From assembly GCA_029977305.1 (NCBI GenBank), contig JAPOLF010000032.1, positions 1 to 13,573 of the forward strand: 13,573 nucleotides of DNA, written 5' to 3'. How positions within the stretch are numbered: the stretch's first letter is position 1; every line of letters begins with the position of its first letter. Position numbers and translations under genes: made by a program. Shown piece by piece: positions 1 through 6,503 of this stretch. Origin of the DNA: a bacterium. Its GTDB lineage: Bacteria; Chloroflexota; Chloroflexia; Thermomicrobiales; UBA6265. The notes below the pieces were generated by a model, which had not been told where the DNA came from, ran no database searches, and saw nothing but the letters and a program-made list of their open reading frames with translations.

Positions 1-303
1 GGGGTCACCGCACTGGCGAAGACGCTGTCCCGGGAGTTGGCGCCGCGGATCCGTGTCAACAGCTTGGCACCGGGGCGCTTCGACACCGATCGCGTGCGCA
101 GCCTCGATGAGGCGCGCGCGAAGTCGCAGGGCATCACCGCCGAGACGGCCAAGGCGGATTCGATGAAGAGCATCCCGCTCGGGCGCTATGGCGATCCGGT
201 GGAGTTCGGGCGGGTGGGGGCGTTCCTGCTTTCCCCCGCGGCAAGTTATGTGAGCGGCCTCGCCGCGCACGCTGACGGCGCCATGACGACCTCCCTGCCG
301 TAG
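1..303 (+). CDS. Short-chain dehydrogenase/reductase (SDR), C-terminal part
   Basis: The reading frame is open from base 1 to the TAG at 301-303, giving the last 100 residues of an SDR-family NAD(P)-dependent oxidoreductase; the N-terminal Rossmann half and the catalytic Tyr-x-x-x-Lys lie before the window. The visible part begins just after the active-site helix (GVTALAKTLSRELAP) and continues into the family pattern R-I-R-V-N-S-L-A-P-G, then the variable substrate lid (about residues 30-60), then the typical LGRYGDPVEFGRVGAFLLSPAASYVSG ending split around a conserved P-x-E. The last strand reads HADGAMTTSLP where many SDRs have VDGG, so the C-terminal strand is slightly divergent. Substrate cannot be told from this fragment. 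It converges on the DUF4432 gene with a hairpin between them, so it is not in that operon. Family call is firm; the exact role is unknown. Confidence 0.88.
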   Translation, partial: GVTALAKTLSRELAPRIRVNSLAPGRFDTDRVRSLDEARAKSQGITAETAKADSMKSIPLGRYGDPVEFGRVGAFLLSPAASYVSGLAAHADGAMTTSLP

Positions 304-324
304 CCGCTATCCGACGCGCAGCAG

Positions 325-356
325 AACGGCCCGGACGATGCGTCGTCCGGGCCGTT
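325..356. terminator. Bidirectional hairpin between converging genes
   Basis: Perfect 14-bp inverted repeat: left arm 325-338 (AACGGCCCGGACGA), loop TGCG 339-342, right arm 343-356. It starts 22 bases after the SDR stop and ends 14 bases before the stop of the minus-strand DUF4432 gene. No T-run follows on either strand, so it is either a non-canonical intrinsic terminator or an RNA 3'-end stabiliser serving both genes. Confidence 0.75.
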
Positions 357-370
357 CCATTGGTCGCACG

Positions 371-1468
371 CTACGAGGTCAACGCTCCGACGCGGGAGGC
401 GAACCGATCGATCTCGCCAGCGCCGAGCAGGGCGCCGAGTTCGAGATCGTAGGTGCGGGTCTCACCGGGTTGGAGGATGGCGATCTTGCCGGCGGCCTCC
501 TCGGCGGCGCGGCCCTTCGTGGAGTTGGTGCTGGGTTCAATACCGCAGGCGTAGGTGCCGTTGCCCAGCATCCGCCAGATGAAGTGGTGCGGCAACTGCT
601 TGTGATTGAAGACCTCGTAGGCACCGATTCCTCGGCGGCGGTTGACGATTGCGCAGGGGACGCCGCCGTCGGCCTCACCGTGGACGTCGTGCTCGGTGAC
701 CTGTTCGACATACCCCGTGGTCGGACCGTGGAAGGTGCGGTAGCCGCTCACATCGTGCGATCCGCGCGCCATGGGATTCGTCGCCGGGACGAGCAGTTCG
801 CTCCCATCGTCCAGGACCGGGAATCCGACATTCACGTGGTAGAGATACATATGCGGGGTCGGCGCGTTGCCGATGTTCTCGACCACATCATGGATCTTCA
901 GCCGGGATTCGCCGACCACCGCCTCGATCGAGCGGCGCAGCACGAACTGCTCGCCGTAGACGCGCGCCTGCACGATTTCACCGGTCGCCCAGAGGGTGCA
1001 GGTGTCGCCCTCCCAGCGCTCGCCGTAGCCGGTCAGGCGCGCGGGCAGATAGGAGATCCTGCCGTGCAGGCCGTACTCGGCCTTCACGTAGGGCGGGTAG
1101 CCGTAGTTGGTGACGTCGACCTCGGCCATGAACATCGTGTGCTCAAGGCCGCAGGTGGTGAGCAGGCCGCCGCCGAAGCCGCGGAGCCAGCCAAGCCCCT
1201 CCGGCTCGAAGGACCACGGCCCGGGGAACCCGGTGTTGGACTGCCAGCCGAGAGCCATCCCGTTGATCTCGCAGCGGCCGATGTCCATCGCGCGGTCGAC
1301 GAGCACATCGAACTGGAACCCGGTGCCGGTGCGGAACTCGAGGACGCGGGTGTCACGCTCCAGCCCGTCCGCGAGGGTCACCAGGCGCACCCCGGCAACC
1401 TGCGGCAAACGACCGGCGTGCTGGAGGAGCGAGGTCTTCGAGTAGTCCTGTCCGAAGAGGTGTGGCAT
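371..1468 (-). CDS. DUF4432 family aldose-1-epimerase-like protein
   Basis: A 365-residue protein whose pattern matches the DUF4432 branch of the galactose-mutarotase-like beta-sandwich superfamily: FDVLVDRAMDIG (53-64), GGGLLTTCGLEHT (99-111), LHGRIS (134-139), LYHVNVGFPVLDDGSELLVP in the middle (209-228) and GIEPSTN (309-315). The superfamily binds sugars or sugar-like compounds. Histidines at 110, 135 and 211 and glutamate 311 sit in the conserved blocks and are the likely active-site residues by analogy with mutarotases. There is no signal peptide, so it should be cytoplasmic. The start at 1468 is supported by GGAGG five bases upstream. It lies 50 bases downstream of the DapA-family gene on the same strand and is probably co-transcribed with it, suggesting a role in sugar or sugar-acid breakdown. 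The exact substrate is not determinable. Confidence 0.85.
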   Translation of the reverse strand: MPHLFGQDYSKTSLLQHAGRLPQVAGVRLVTLADGLERDTRVLEFRTGTGFQFDVLVDRAMDIGRCEINGMALGWQSNTGFPGPWSFEPEGLGWLRGFGGGLLTTCGLEHTMFMAEVDVTNYGYPPYVKAEYGLHGRISYLPARLTGYGERWEGDTCTLWATGEIVQARVYGEQFVLRRSIEAVVGESRLKIHDVVENIGNAPTPHMYLYHVNVGFPVLDDGSELLVPATNPMARGSHDVSGYRTFHGPTTGYVEQVTEHDVHGEADGGVPCAIVNRRRGIGAYEVFNHKQLPHHFIWRMLGNGTYACGIEPSTNSTKGRAAEEAAGKIAILQPGETRTYDLELGALLGAGEIDRFASRVGALTS

Positions 1469-1518
1469 CGGTGCCTCCGGGGGTGGTGGCCGCCGGGACG
1501 CGGCCGATCTTGCCGACG

Positions 1519-2406
1519 TCAGCTGACGGCGGCGAACTCGTCGAGCAGCCGCTCCATCGCGGCGATGCTGAAGGCATCGGGCTTGGGCGCGGGCTGGCGG
1601 ACCGTGGCGTGGGCGAGGGCCCCGCGGCGCTTCAGGATCTCCTTGCGCAGGGCCACGCCGGCACCGGGTTGCGCCTCGAAGACCATCAGCGGCAGCGCGG
1701 CGGTGAAGACGCGGCGGGCCTCTTCGCGGATGCCGGCTTGGTGGGCGGCGACGATCGCGACAAGCACCTCCGGGATCGCGAAGCCCGTCATCGTGCCGTG
1801 CGATCCGGCATCGAGTTCAGCGAGGAGCGAGACGCCACCGAGGCCGCCGAGAATCTGGTAGGCGTCGGTCTGGGCGGTGATGGCCGCGGTTTTCGGGGCG
1901 GTGGGCGGATCCTCGAGTTTGAGGACGGAACCCTTCGGAAGCACGTCGATCAGGCTGAGCAGGAAATCGGTCGGCATCTTCACGCCGCTGGAGGTCGGGT
2001 GGTCTTGGACGACGAAGATCGCGTCGGTGGCGGCGGCGGCGCGTGCGTAGTGGTCACGCAGGGCAGGATTGGCGGTGCTGCCCGGGGGCGGCGAGACCAT
2101 CACCGCGTGGGCCCCGAGTTCGACCGCGCGACGGGCACGCTCGGCGGTGACCACACTCGACCCATGGGTGATGCCGACCGTGATCTCGAGGCGGCCGGCG
2201 TTCTCCTCGACCACCTTCGCGATGACACGGTCGCGCTCGACATCGCTCAGGCGGTCGGCCTCGCCGAGCACGCCAAGGATCAGCATCCCATCGCAACCGG
2301 TTTCCACGCAGTAGCGAACCAGCGAGCCGAGACTGGCCTCGTCCAGCGATTCGTCGGGAAGGAAGGGGGTGGCGGTCACATTGTGGACGCCGGCGATCAG
2401 CGGCAT
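1519..2406 (-). CDS. Dihydrodipicolinate synthase (DapA/NanA) family lyase or aldolase, atypical active site
   Basis: A 295-residue protein, the normal length for the DapA/N-acetylneuraminate lyase superfamily of class I (Schiff-base) TIM-barrel aldolases. Visible landmarks are VTATPF (10-15), GVLGEADRLSDVER (45-58), HAVMVSPPP (100-108), QDHPTSSGVKM (134-144) and the Schiff-base lysine K163 in VLKLEDPP. Two expected residues are absent. The GTTGE motif that supplies the catalytic threonine pair is GVLGE, and the tyrosine of the usual YN-x-P motif is glutamine 134. True DapA function in lysine synthesis is therefore unlikely; a 2-keto-3-deoxy sugar-acid or hydroxyproline-type aldolase or hydrolyase is more plausible, as many paralogues have such roles. 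GGAGG seven bases before the ATG supports the start. It is the first gene of a two-gene unit with the DUF4432 gene. Family is firm, substrate unknown. Confidence 0.87.
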   Translation of the reverse strand: MPLIAGVHNVTATPFLPDESLDEASLGSLVRYCVETGCDGMLILGVLGEADRLSDVERDRVIAKVVEENAGRLEITVGITHGSSVVTAERARRAVELGAHAVMVSPPPGSTANPALRDHYARAAAATDAIFVVQDHPTSSGVKMPTDFLLSLIDVLPKGSVLKLEDPPTAPKTAAITAQTDAYQILGGLGGVSLLAELDAGSHGTMTGFAIPEVLVAIVAAHQAGIREEARRVFTAALPLMVFEAQPGAGVALRKEILKRRGALAHATVRQPAPKPDAFSIAAMERLLDEFAAVS

Positions 2407-2485
2407 GGATCAACCTCCGAGAATGGATTTCTCGATGTTTCAGCAGTTCACCGCGAGATCATACGGGCATCCGGGTCGGGACGTC

Positions 2486-2528
2486 CCCACGGTGACCGTG
2501 GGACCGTGACCCGCTATGCTTGACCGTG
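2486..2528. promoter_or_regulatory. Operator-like cluster of GACCGTG half-sites
   Basis: The gap between the divergent DapA-family and collagen-like genes (2407-2571) carries a 17-bp perfect palindrome, CCCACGGT-G-ACCGTGGG (2486-2502), and further direct copies of its half-site GACCGTG at 2502-2508 and 2522-2528 (the first copy is 2494-2500). The last copy overlaps TTGACC (2520-2525), a possible -35 element reading toward the collagen-like gene, although no good -10 follows. The pattern suggests binding of a dimeric regulator, possibly controlling both divergent units. This is inference from the repeat pattern only. Confidence 0.45.
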
Positions 2529-2571
2529 GAAGTGTCGTGTCCCCATCTGCCGGCTGCCACGAGGGATGACC

Positions 2572-3129
2572 ATGAGTGCTCAGCGATCGCGCTCGTTCGC
2601 GGATCTGTTCCGCCGGATCACCAATCGGCGGGCGGCATTGACGATTGCCGCCGGCACTGCCGCGACCCACATCGCCGAGGCTGCCGCGCAACAGGGTCCG
2701 AACACCCAAGCCAGCAAGAAACGTGGACCGACGGGCCCGACCGGTGCCACTGGTCCAACCGGGCTCGAGGGGCTGCGGGGCATCCGTGGCCCGATCGGCT
2801 TCACCGGACCGACCGGGCCGCGTGGGCTGGCGGCGCTCTCGGTGTTTCGGGAACTGCAGACCCCGCTAGTCGCCGGATCGGCCAACACCGCCACCTGCGC
2901 CTGTCTTCCGGGCGAGCAACTCACGGGTGGCGGCTACTGGTTCTCGATCACCGGGATCCGGCCCATCGCCAGCATGCCGCAGGCACTGGCAGATGGCACC
3001 AGCCGTTGGGTGGTGATCTACGAGAACCCCGACGGGCTGATCGGCACCGCGAGCGTTTGGGCGGTGTGCATCCCGAACGAGCTGCTCCTGCAGGTCTCAC
3101 CGACCCCGGTCCCAACCACCACGCCCTGA
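2572..3129 (+). CDS. Small secreted collagen-like (Gly-X-Y) protein
   Basis: I start this at 2572, not at the in-frame ATG 2566, because GAGGG (2561-2565) abuts the first ATG but leaves six bases before the second. The 185-residue product has a basic N-terminus, an N-R-R-A-A-L stretch (18-23) and an alanine-rich segment ending in AEAAAQQ near residue 40, resembling a weak Tat or Sec signal. Residues 52-87 hold glycine at every third position, 12 times (52 to 85), with Pro-Thr rich fillers: a short bacterial collagen-like repeat. The C-terminal domain (about 90-170) has Cys109, Cys111 and Cys166, a GGGY motif (119-122) and a W-x-V strand, resembling the small cysteine-bearing domain at the end of other collagen-like secreted proteins. 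The tail is Pro-Thr rich. Its likely site is the cell surface or outside the cell; the function is unknown. Its 3' end overlaps the converging SnoaL-like gene. Confidence 0.8.
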   Translation: MSAQRSRSFADLFRRITNRRAALTIAAGTAATHIAEAAAQQGPNTQASKKRGPTGPTGATGPTGLEGLRGIRGPIGFTGPTGPRGLAALSVFRELQTPLVAGSANTATCACLPGEQLTGGGYWFSITGIRPIASMPQALADGTSRWVVIYENPDGLIGTASVWAVCIPNELLLQVSPTPVPTTTP

Positions 3130-4002
3130 GTCGAGCTTCCCGAACCGGTACATCCTTGAATCCAGCGAGGCGAGATCCTCCCAGAGCCAGATCTCGCCCA
3201 CGCGACCGCCGCGGATATGCACGACGGCATGTCCTCCCCACTCCATGGTGCGATCGGTGGGGGCAAGGTCCTTGTAGTCACCGGAGTGGACACCCGTGGC
3301 CTGCCACGCGACGGCGAGGTGATCTCCCGCCCAGACAAGCGTTTCCGGGAGCAGCTCGACGCCGACGCCGCTGAAGGAGGCATGGACCATCTCGGCCGAC
3401 TCGGCCACTGCGGCGGCTCCCATCACGGGGGGATGAACGGAGCGGTGGAGGACGACGTCGCGTCGGAGCAGGTCGGGATCACCCTCTCCGCCCACGACGA
3501 GCGAGATGGCGGAGCGGGCCATGTCGACGCTCTCCGGGCGCATCTCCTCGCCGAGCGCGCGGATGATCGGGGGGTGGATGCGGCTGTCGCCGATGTCGCG
3601 GTCGGCGCGCTGAGCCGTCTGCTGGCGGTTGAGGTCGACGGTGGTCCACGCCTCGGCGAGACGGCCGTCGACGAGGCGGTAAGTGGTCACGGCGTCGAAC
3701 ACGACCGGGGCAGGGAATCCACTGTCGCCTTTCTCCTCACCGCGAATGGCCCAGTTGCGGAAGACGAGGTCACCACCGGCGATCAAGCGACGCTGGGTCT
3801 GGCGATGTCCCGGATAGTTGGTGTGCATGCGTATGATCGCGGCTTGGATGTCGCTGGCGCCGGTCGTGGTCCTGCCGTCAGGGGTGTGGCGCAGGTGATC
3901 GTCTGGGTACCACATCGACCAGCGCGAGAAGTCCTTTCCGTTCCAGCACTCGTCAACCAAGGCGAGCACGAGTTCAGCAGATTGTGCGGATTCCGGGTCC
4001 AT
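3097..4002 (-). CDS. Tandem SnoaL-like (NTF2-fold) protein
   Basis: A 301-residue protein built of two NTF2/SnoaL-like domains. The first spans about residues 8-128 (ALVDECWNGKDFSRW near 14-28, ending in LAEAWTTVD). The second spans about 160-278 (ending in GGRVGEIWLWEDLAS). SnoaL-like folds are cone-shaped alpha+beta pockets used by polyketide cyclases, isomerases, hydrolases and many uncharacterised proteins, so no reaction can be assigned. An upstream in-frame ATG at 4038 would add 12 residues, but GAGGAG seven bases before the ATG at 4002 favours the shorter form. The last 11 codons (stop included) overlap antisense to the end of the collagen-like gene, and the C-terminal tail is Gly/Arg-rich and low in complexity. 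There is no signal peptide. It is divergent from the MoaD-like gene across 128 bases. Confidence 0.8.
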   Translation of the reverse strand: MDPESAQSAELVLALVDECWNGKDFSRWSMWYPDDHLRHTPDGRTTTGASDIQAAIIRMHTNYPGHRQTQRRLIAGGDLVFRNWAIRGEEKGDSGFPAPVVFDAVTTYRLVDGRLAEAWTTVDLNRQQTAQRADRDIGDSRIHPPIIRALGEEMRPESVDMARSAISLVVGGEGDPDLLRRDVVLHRSVHPPVMGAAAVAESAEMVHASFSGVGVELLPETLVWAGDHLAVAWQATGVHSGDYKDLAPTDRTMEWGGHAVVHIRGGRVGEIWLWEDLASLDSRMYRFGKLDSGRGGWDRGR

Positions 4003-4130
4003 GGAGCGTCTCCTCGTGCCGATCACGTGTGGGTCCATTGTGCCGCAGGTCGTGGTGGTGGCGGCAACCGGTGCGGGCGATTGATTCGGGTAGGATCACC
4101 AGGAACGTCACGGGGCAGTCGGAGGACATG

Positions 4131-4382
4131 ATGCGGATTGTGGTGAAGTACCACGGGATCATCGCCGACATGGTCGGGGTCAAGACGGAGGATGTGGATC
4201 TGCCGGATGGCGCCACCGTTGCCGATCTGCGTGCCGCGCTCGGCAGCCGCGACGAGACCATCGACGCGATCCTCGTGCAGACCCGCACCTTCGTCGGTGG
4301 GCACATGGCTGACAAGGCGGCGGTCCTCACCGATGGAACGGAAGTGGTGTTCATGCGGCCGATTGCCGGCGGCCGAGCATGA
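4131..4382 (+). CDS. MoaD/ThiS-family sulfur-carrier-like protein with two residues after Gly-Gly
   Basis: An 83-residue beta-grasp protein of the MoaD/ThiS family: MRIVVKYHG start, VDLPDGATVADLRAAL (22-37), VLTDGTEVVFMRPIAGG (65-81). MoaD acts as sulfur donor for molybdopterin after adenylation and thiocarboxylation of its C-terminal glycine. Here Gly80-Gly81 are followed by Arg82-Ala83 and then TGA, so the terminal glycine is not free as encoded. Start 4131 is preferred over the adjoining ATG at 4128 because GGAGG (4121-4125) then lies five bases upstream. The frame is open further up to 3984, but that stretch does not resemble the family. The neighbour is a tungsten/molybdenum aldehyde oxidoreductase, which needs the pyranopterin cofactor, so a role as its cofactor-synthesis sulfur carrier is plausible although the two genes converge rather than share an operon. 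Confidence 0.85.
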   Translation: MRIVVKYHGIIADMVGVKTEDVDLPDGATVADLRAALGSRDETIDAILVQTRTFVGGHMADKAAVLTDGTEVVFMRPIAGGRA

Positions 4383-4384
4383 CA

Positions 4385-4415
4385 ACGCCCGCCCGAGATC
4401 TTCTCGGGCGGGCGT
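4385..4415. terminator. Shared bidirectional hairpin terminator
   Basis: Perfect 14-bp inverted repeat: ACGCCCGCCCGAGA (4385-4398), loop TCT, right arm 4402-4415. It begins two bases after the MoaD-like stop and lies 23 bases downstream of the AOR stop on the other strand, so it can end both converging transcripts. There is only GTTCGG and no T-run after it. Confidence 0.78.
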
Positions 4416-4438
4416 GTTCGGACTGATCACGACGAGTG

Positions 4439-6349
4439 CTAGTCGGCCGCGGCACCGCCGCCGGCGACGGCCCAGCCGAGACCGATCCGCTCAAGCGCTT
4501 CGGTCGTCGGGACGCCCGAGGCGACGTCGCAGCCGGCCAGTTCGTAGTACTTGTCGAGAGCGTGTGCGAATTCGGCTTCGCCCACCTTGTAGCCGTCGGA
4601 CGGACCGCCACTGAGGCCCTTGAACATCTTCTTGGGCAGCTTGTCGGCGTTGCGGCCGAGTCCCTCGCGTGCGTTGAACAGGCGCATCATCAGGATCTTC
4701 CGCAATCCGACCTCAGCGAGTTCGTCGATGGTGACATCCCAGCCGGTGGTCGCCTGAATCGCCTGCTGGAGGTGATCTGGGCCGAAGAGTTGCCACGACG
4801 GGCCGTAGACGAATTGGCAGACGGACACCGAATCGACCAGCGAGTAGAACTGCTGGGTGATCAGCGAGTACCGCACCTTCTCATCAGAGAGGTTGAGCGG
4901 ATCCTGCGGATCGGTGAGTCCGAGGAGCGCCATGCGCCGCAGGGACTCCGGATCGGAGTCGGGGGTGTAGCCGGGGTCGTGCTCATGGGACTGGTGGTCG
5001 GCCCCGAAGGGGTTGACCGCGTAGATCAGCGCGAGTGAACGCTTGACCTGCGGCATGTGCGCCGGGAGGGCGTTGCCCTTGACCTCGGTGAGCAGGTCCT
5101 TGCCCTTGCCGCCGAGACGCTCAGAGGCACCGCGCATGCCATCCGCGAGGTAGTCGCCGAAGCCCTCGCGGCCGGCCATCATCTCGGTGAGCTTGAGCAT
5201 CATCTCGGCGTCGCCCCAGTTGATCTCGAGGCCGCCGGTGTCTTCCTTGGTGATCTCGCCCTTGGCGTAGGCATCCATCGCCCAGCCGACAGCCGCCCCG
5301 ACGGCGATCGGATCCATTCCGTGGATGTTGCAGAGTTGATTCGCGAGCGCGACCGCGCCGAGATCATTCACCATGCAGTACGAGCCGAGGGTGGCGAGGT
5401 TCTCGTACTCCGGACCGCCGTAGCGCCCCTCGACGCCGCGGTTCTCGTCCTGCACCACGCGCTTGCAGCGCACGGCACAGGCGTAGCAGGTGTCGTTCTT
5501 GAGCAGGATGGTGTCGTACATCCGCTCGCCGGAGATGTCCTCCGCCTTGTCGAAGACGCCGCTGTCCCAGTTGTGCGTGGGCAGGCCGCCGACGGACTGC
5601 TGCGCAAGGACCGTCTCCGCCGTGCCGTACTTCTGCATGCCGGCCATCGCGGCGTTGATGCGGACGTTCTTCGCGCCCCACTGGGTGATCTTCTTGAGCG
5701 CCTCCGCATCAGCCACCGGAACCGATCCGGTGCCGCGCGTCGCGATGCACTTGAGGTTCTTGCTTCCCATCACTGCGCCCATGCCGGTGCGCCCGGCAGC
5801 GCGGGAGGTGTGGGTGACGATGCAGGCGTGGCGGACGAGATTCTCGCCGGCCTTGCCGATCGCCATCGTCTCGTACTTCTTGTCGCCGAGGTCAGCGAAG
5901 AGGGTGTCCTCCATCTCCCCGGTGCCCATCCCCCAGTACTTGGCGGCGTCGCGGAGTTCGTACTCGCCATCCTTGATGTGGAGGTAGACCGGCTTGGGCG
6001 ACTTGCCGAGCACGACGATCGCATCGAAGCCCGCGAACTTGAGTTCGGCGGGGAAGAAGCCGCCGACTTGGGCATCTCCGATAGCTCCGGTGAGGGGGCT
6101 CTTGGCGTTGACGCTCATCCGGCTCGCCCCGGAGATCGGCGTGCCGGTGATCGGACCGTGCGCGAAGACGAGGACGTTCTCCGGGCTGAGCGCATCGGCA
6201 CCAGCCGGCATCAGCCGGAGGATGTACTCCATCGCGACGGCGGCGCCGCCCATGTACTTGCGATACCAGGCGTCGTCGTGTTGATCGACGGTCAACTTCC
6301 CGGTGGTGAGATCGGCGACGAGAATCTTGCCGGTGTAGCCGTATGGCAT
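4439..6349 (-). CDS. Aldehyde:ferredoxin oxidoreductase (AOR) family tungsten/molybdenum enzyme
   Basis: A 636-residue protein of full AOR length. These enzymes oxidise aldehydes to carboxylic acids at a bis-pyranopterin tungsten (or Mo) centre and pass electrons through one [4Fe-4S] cluster to ferredoxin. The cluster ligands are visible as C288-x2-C291-x3-C295 (DTCYACAVRC) and C511 in the D506-S-V-S-V-C511 motif. Other family marks are the N-terminal GYTGKILVADLTTGK (4-18), GPITGTPISGASRMSV (65-80), RTGMGAVMGSKNLK (187-200), GGPEYE (311-316, with E314 the likely catalytic acid by analogy with the Pyrococcus enzyme) and a His-rich DHQSHEHD (451-458). No signal peptide: cytoplasmic. An upstream in-frame ATG at 6388 is rejected because AAAGGGG sits just ahead of the ATG at 6349. 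The preceding gene on the same strand ends 154 bases earlier. Substrate is unknown. Confidence 0.95.
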   Translation of the reverse strand: MPYGYTGKILVADLTTGKLTVDQHDDAWYRKYMGGAAVAMEYILRLMPAGADALSPENVLVFAHGPITGTPISGASRMSVNAKSPLTGAIGDAQVGGFFPAELKFAGFDAIVVLGKSPKPVYLHIKDGEYELRDAAKYWGMGTGEMEDTLFADLGDKKYETMAIGKAGENLVRHACIVTHTSRAAGRTGMGAVMGSKNLKCIATRGTGSVPVADAEALKKITQWGAKNVRINAAMAGMQKYGTAETVLAQQSVGGLPTHNWDSGVFDKAEDISGERMYDTILLKNDTCYACAVRCKRVVQDENRGVEGRYGGPEYENLATLGSYCMVNDLGAVALANQLCNIHGMDPIAVGAAVGWAMDAYAKGEITKEDTGGLEINWGDAEMMLKLTEMMAGREGFGDYLADGMRGASERLGGKGKDLLTEVKGNALPAHMPQVKRSLALIYAVNPFGADHQSHEHDPGYTPDSDPESLRRMALLGLTDPQDPLNLSDEKVRYSLITQQFYSLVDSVSVCQFVYGPSWQLFGPDHLQQAIQATTGWDVTIDELAEVGLRKILMMRLFNAREGLGRNADKLPKKMFKGLSGGPSDGYKVGEAEFAHALDKYYELAGCDVASGVPTTEALERIGLGWAVAGGGAAAD

Positions 6350-6385
6350 GGTGGCCCCTTTCGATGGCGCAGGCGCAGGCCAAAG

Positions 6386-6413
6386 CACGTGCCGGCCCGT
6401 CCGCGATCACGTG
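6386..6413. promoter_or_regulatory. Pair of CACGTG palindromes upstream of AOR gene
   Basis: In the 154-base gap upstream of the AOR start (6350-6503), CACGTG occurs at 6386-6391 and again at 6408-6413, 22 bases centre to centre, about two helical turns, and 37 and 59 bases before the ATG. On the AOR strand the sequence CATACT (around 6420-6425) could be a weak -10. This may be an operator, but two hexamers in G+C-rich DNA can arise by chance. Confidence 0.25.
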
Positions 6414-6503
6414 CGAGGAGTATGAAGGAGCAGCGGATCACCGCAGTCGGCGCTCAGCGAACGTCCTGCACAGCCGAGCATGACGGGGTGCGTCCCGGTC
6501 GGG

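Noticed and set aside
338..2523. Two long plus-strand frames (338-1861 and 1462-2523) opposite the DUF4432 and DapA-family genes.
   Set aside because: Antisense shadows of genes with clear family motifs; the first also begins within the hairpin.
3984..4130. A 48-codon N-terminal extension of the MoaD-like protein.
   Set aside because: The extension is Arg/Trp/Ser-rich and unlike the family, and GGAGG just before 4131 gives a normal start at the first beta strand.
6481..6503. Possible terminator hairpin just after the dehydratase stop.
   Set aside because: Only a four-base stem (CGGG/CCCG) can be formed, too weak to call.
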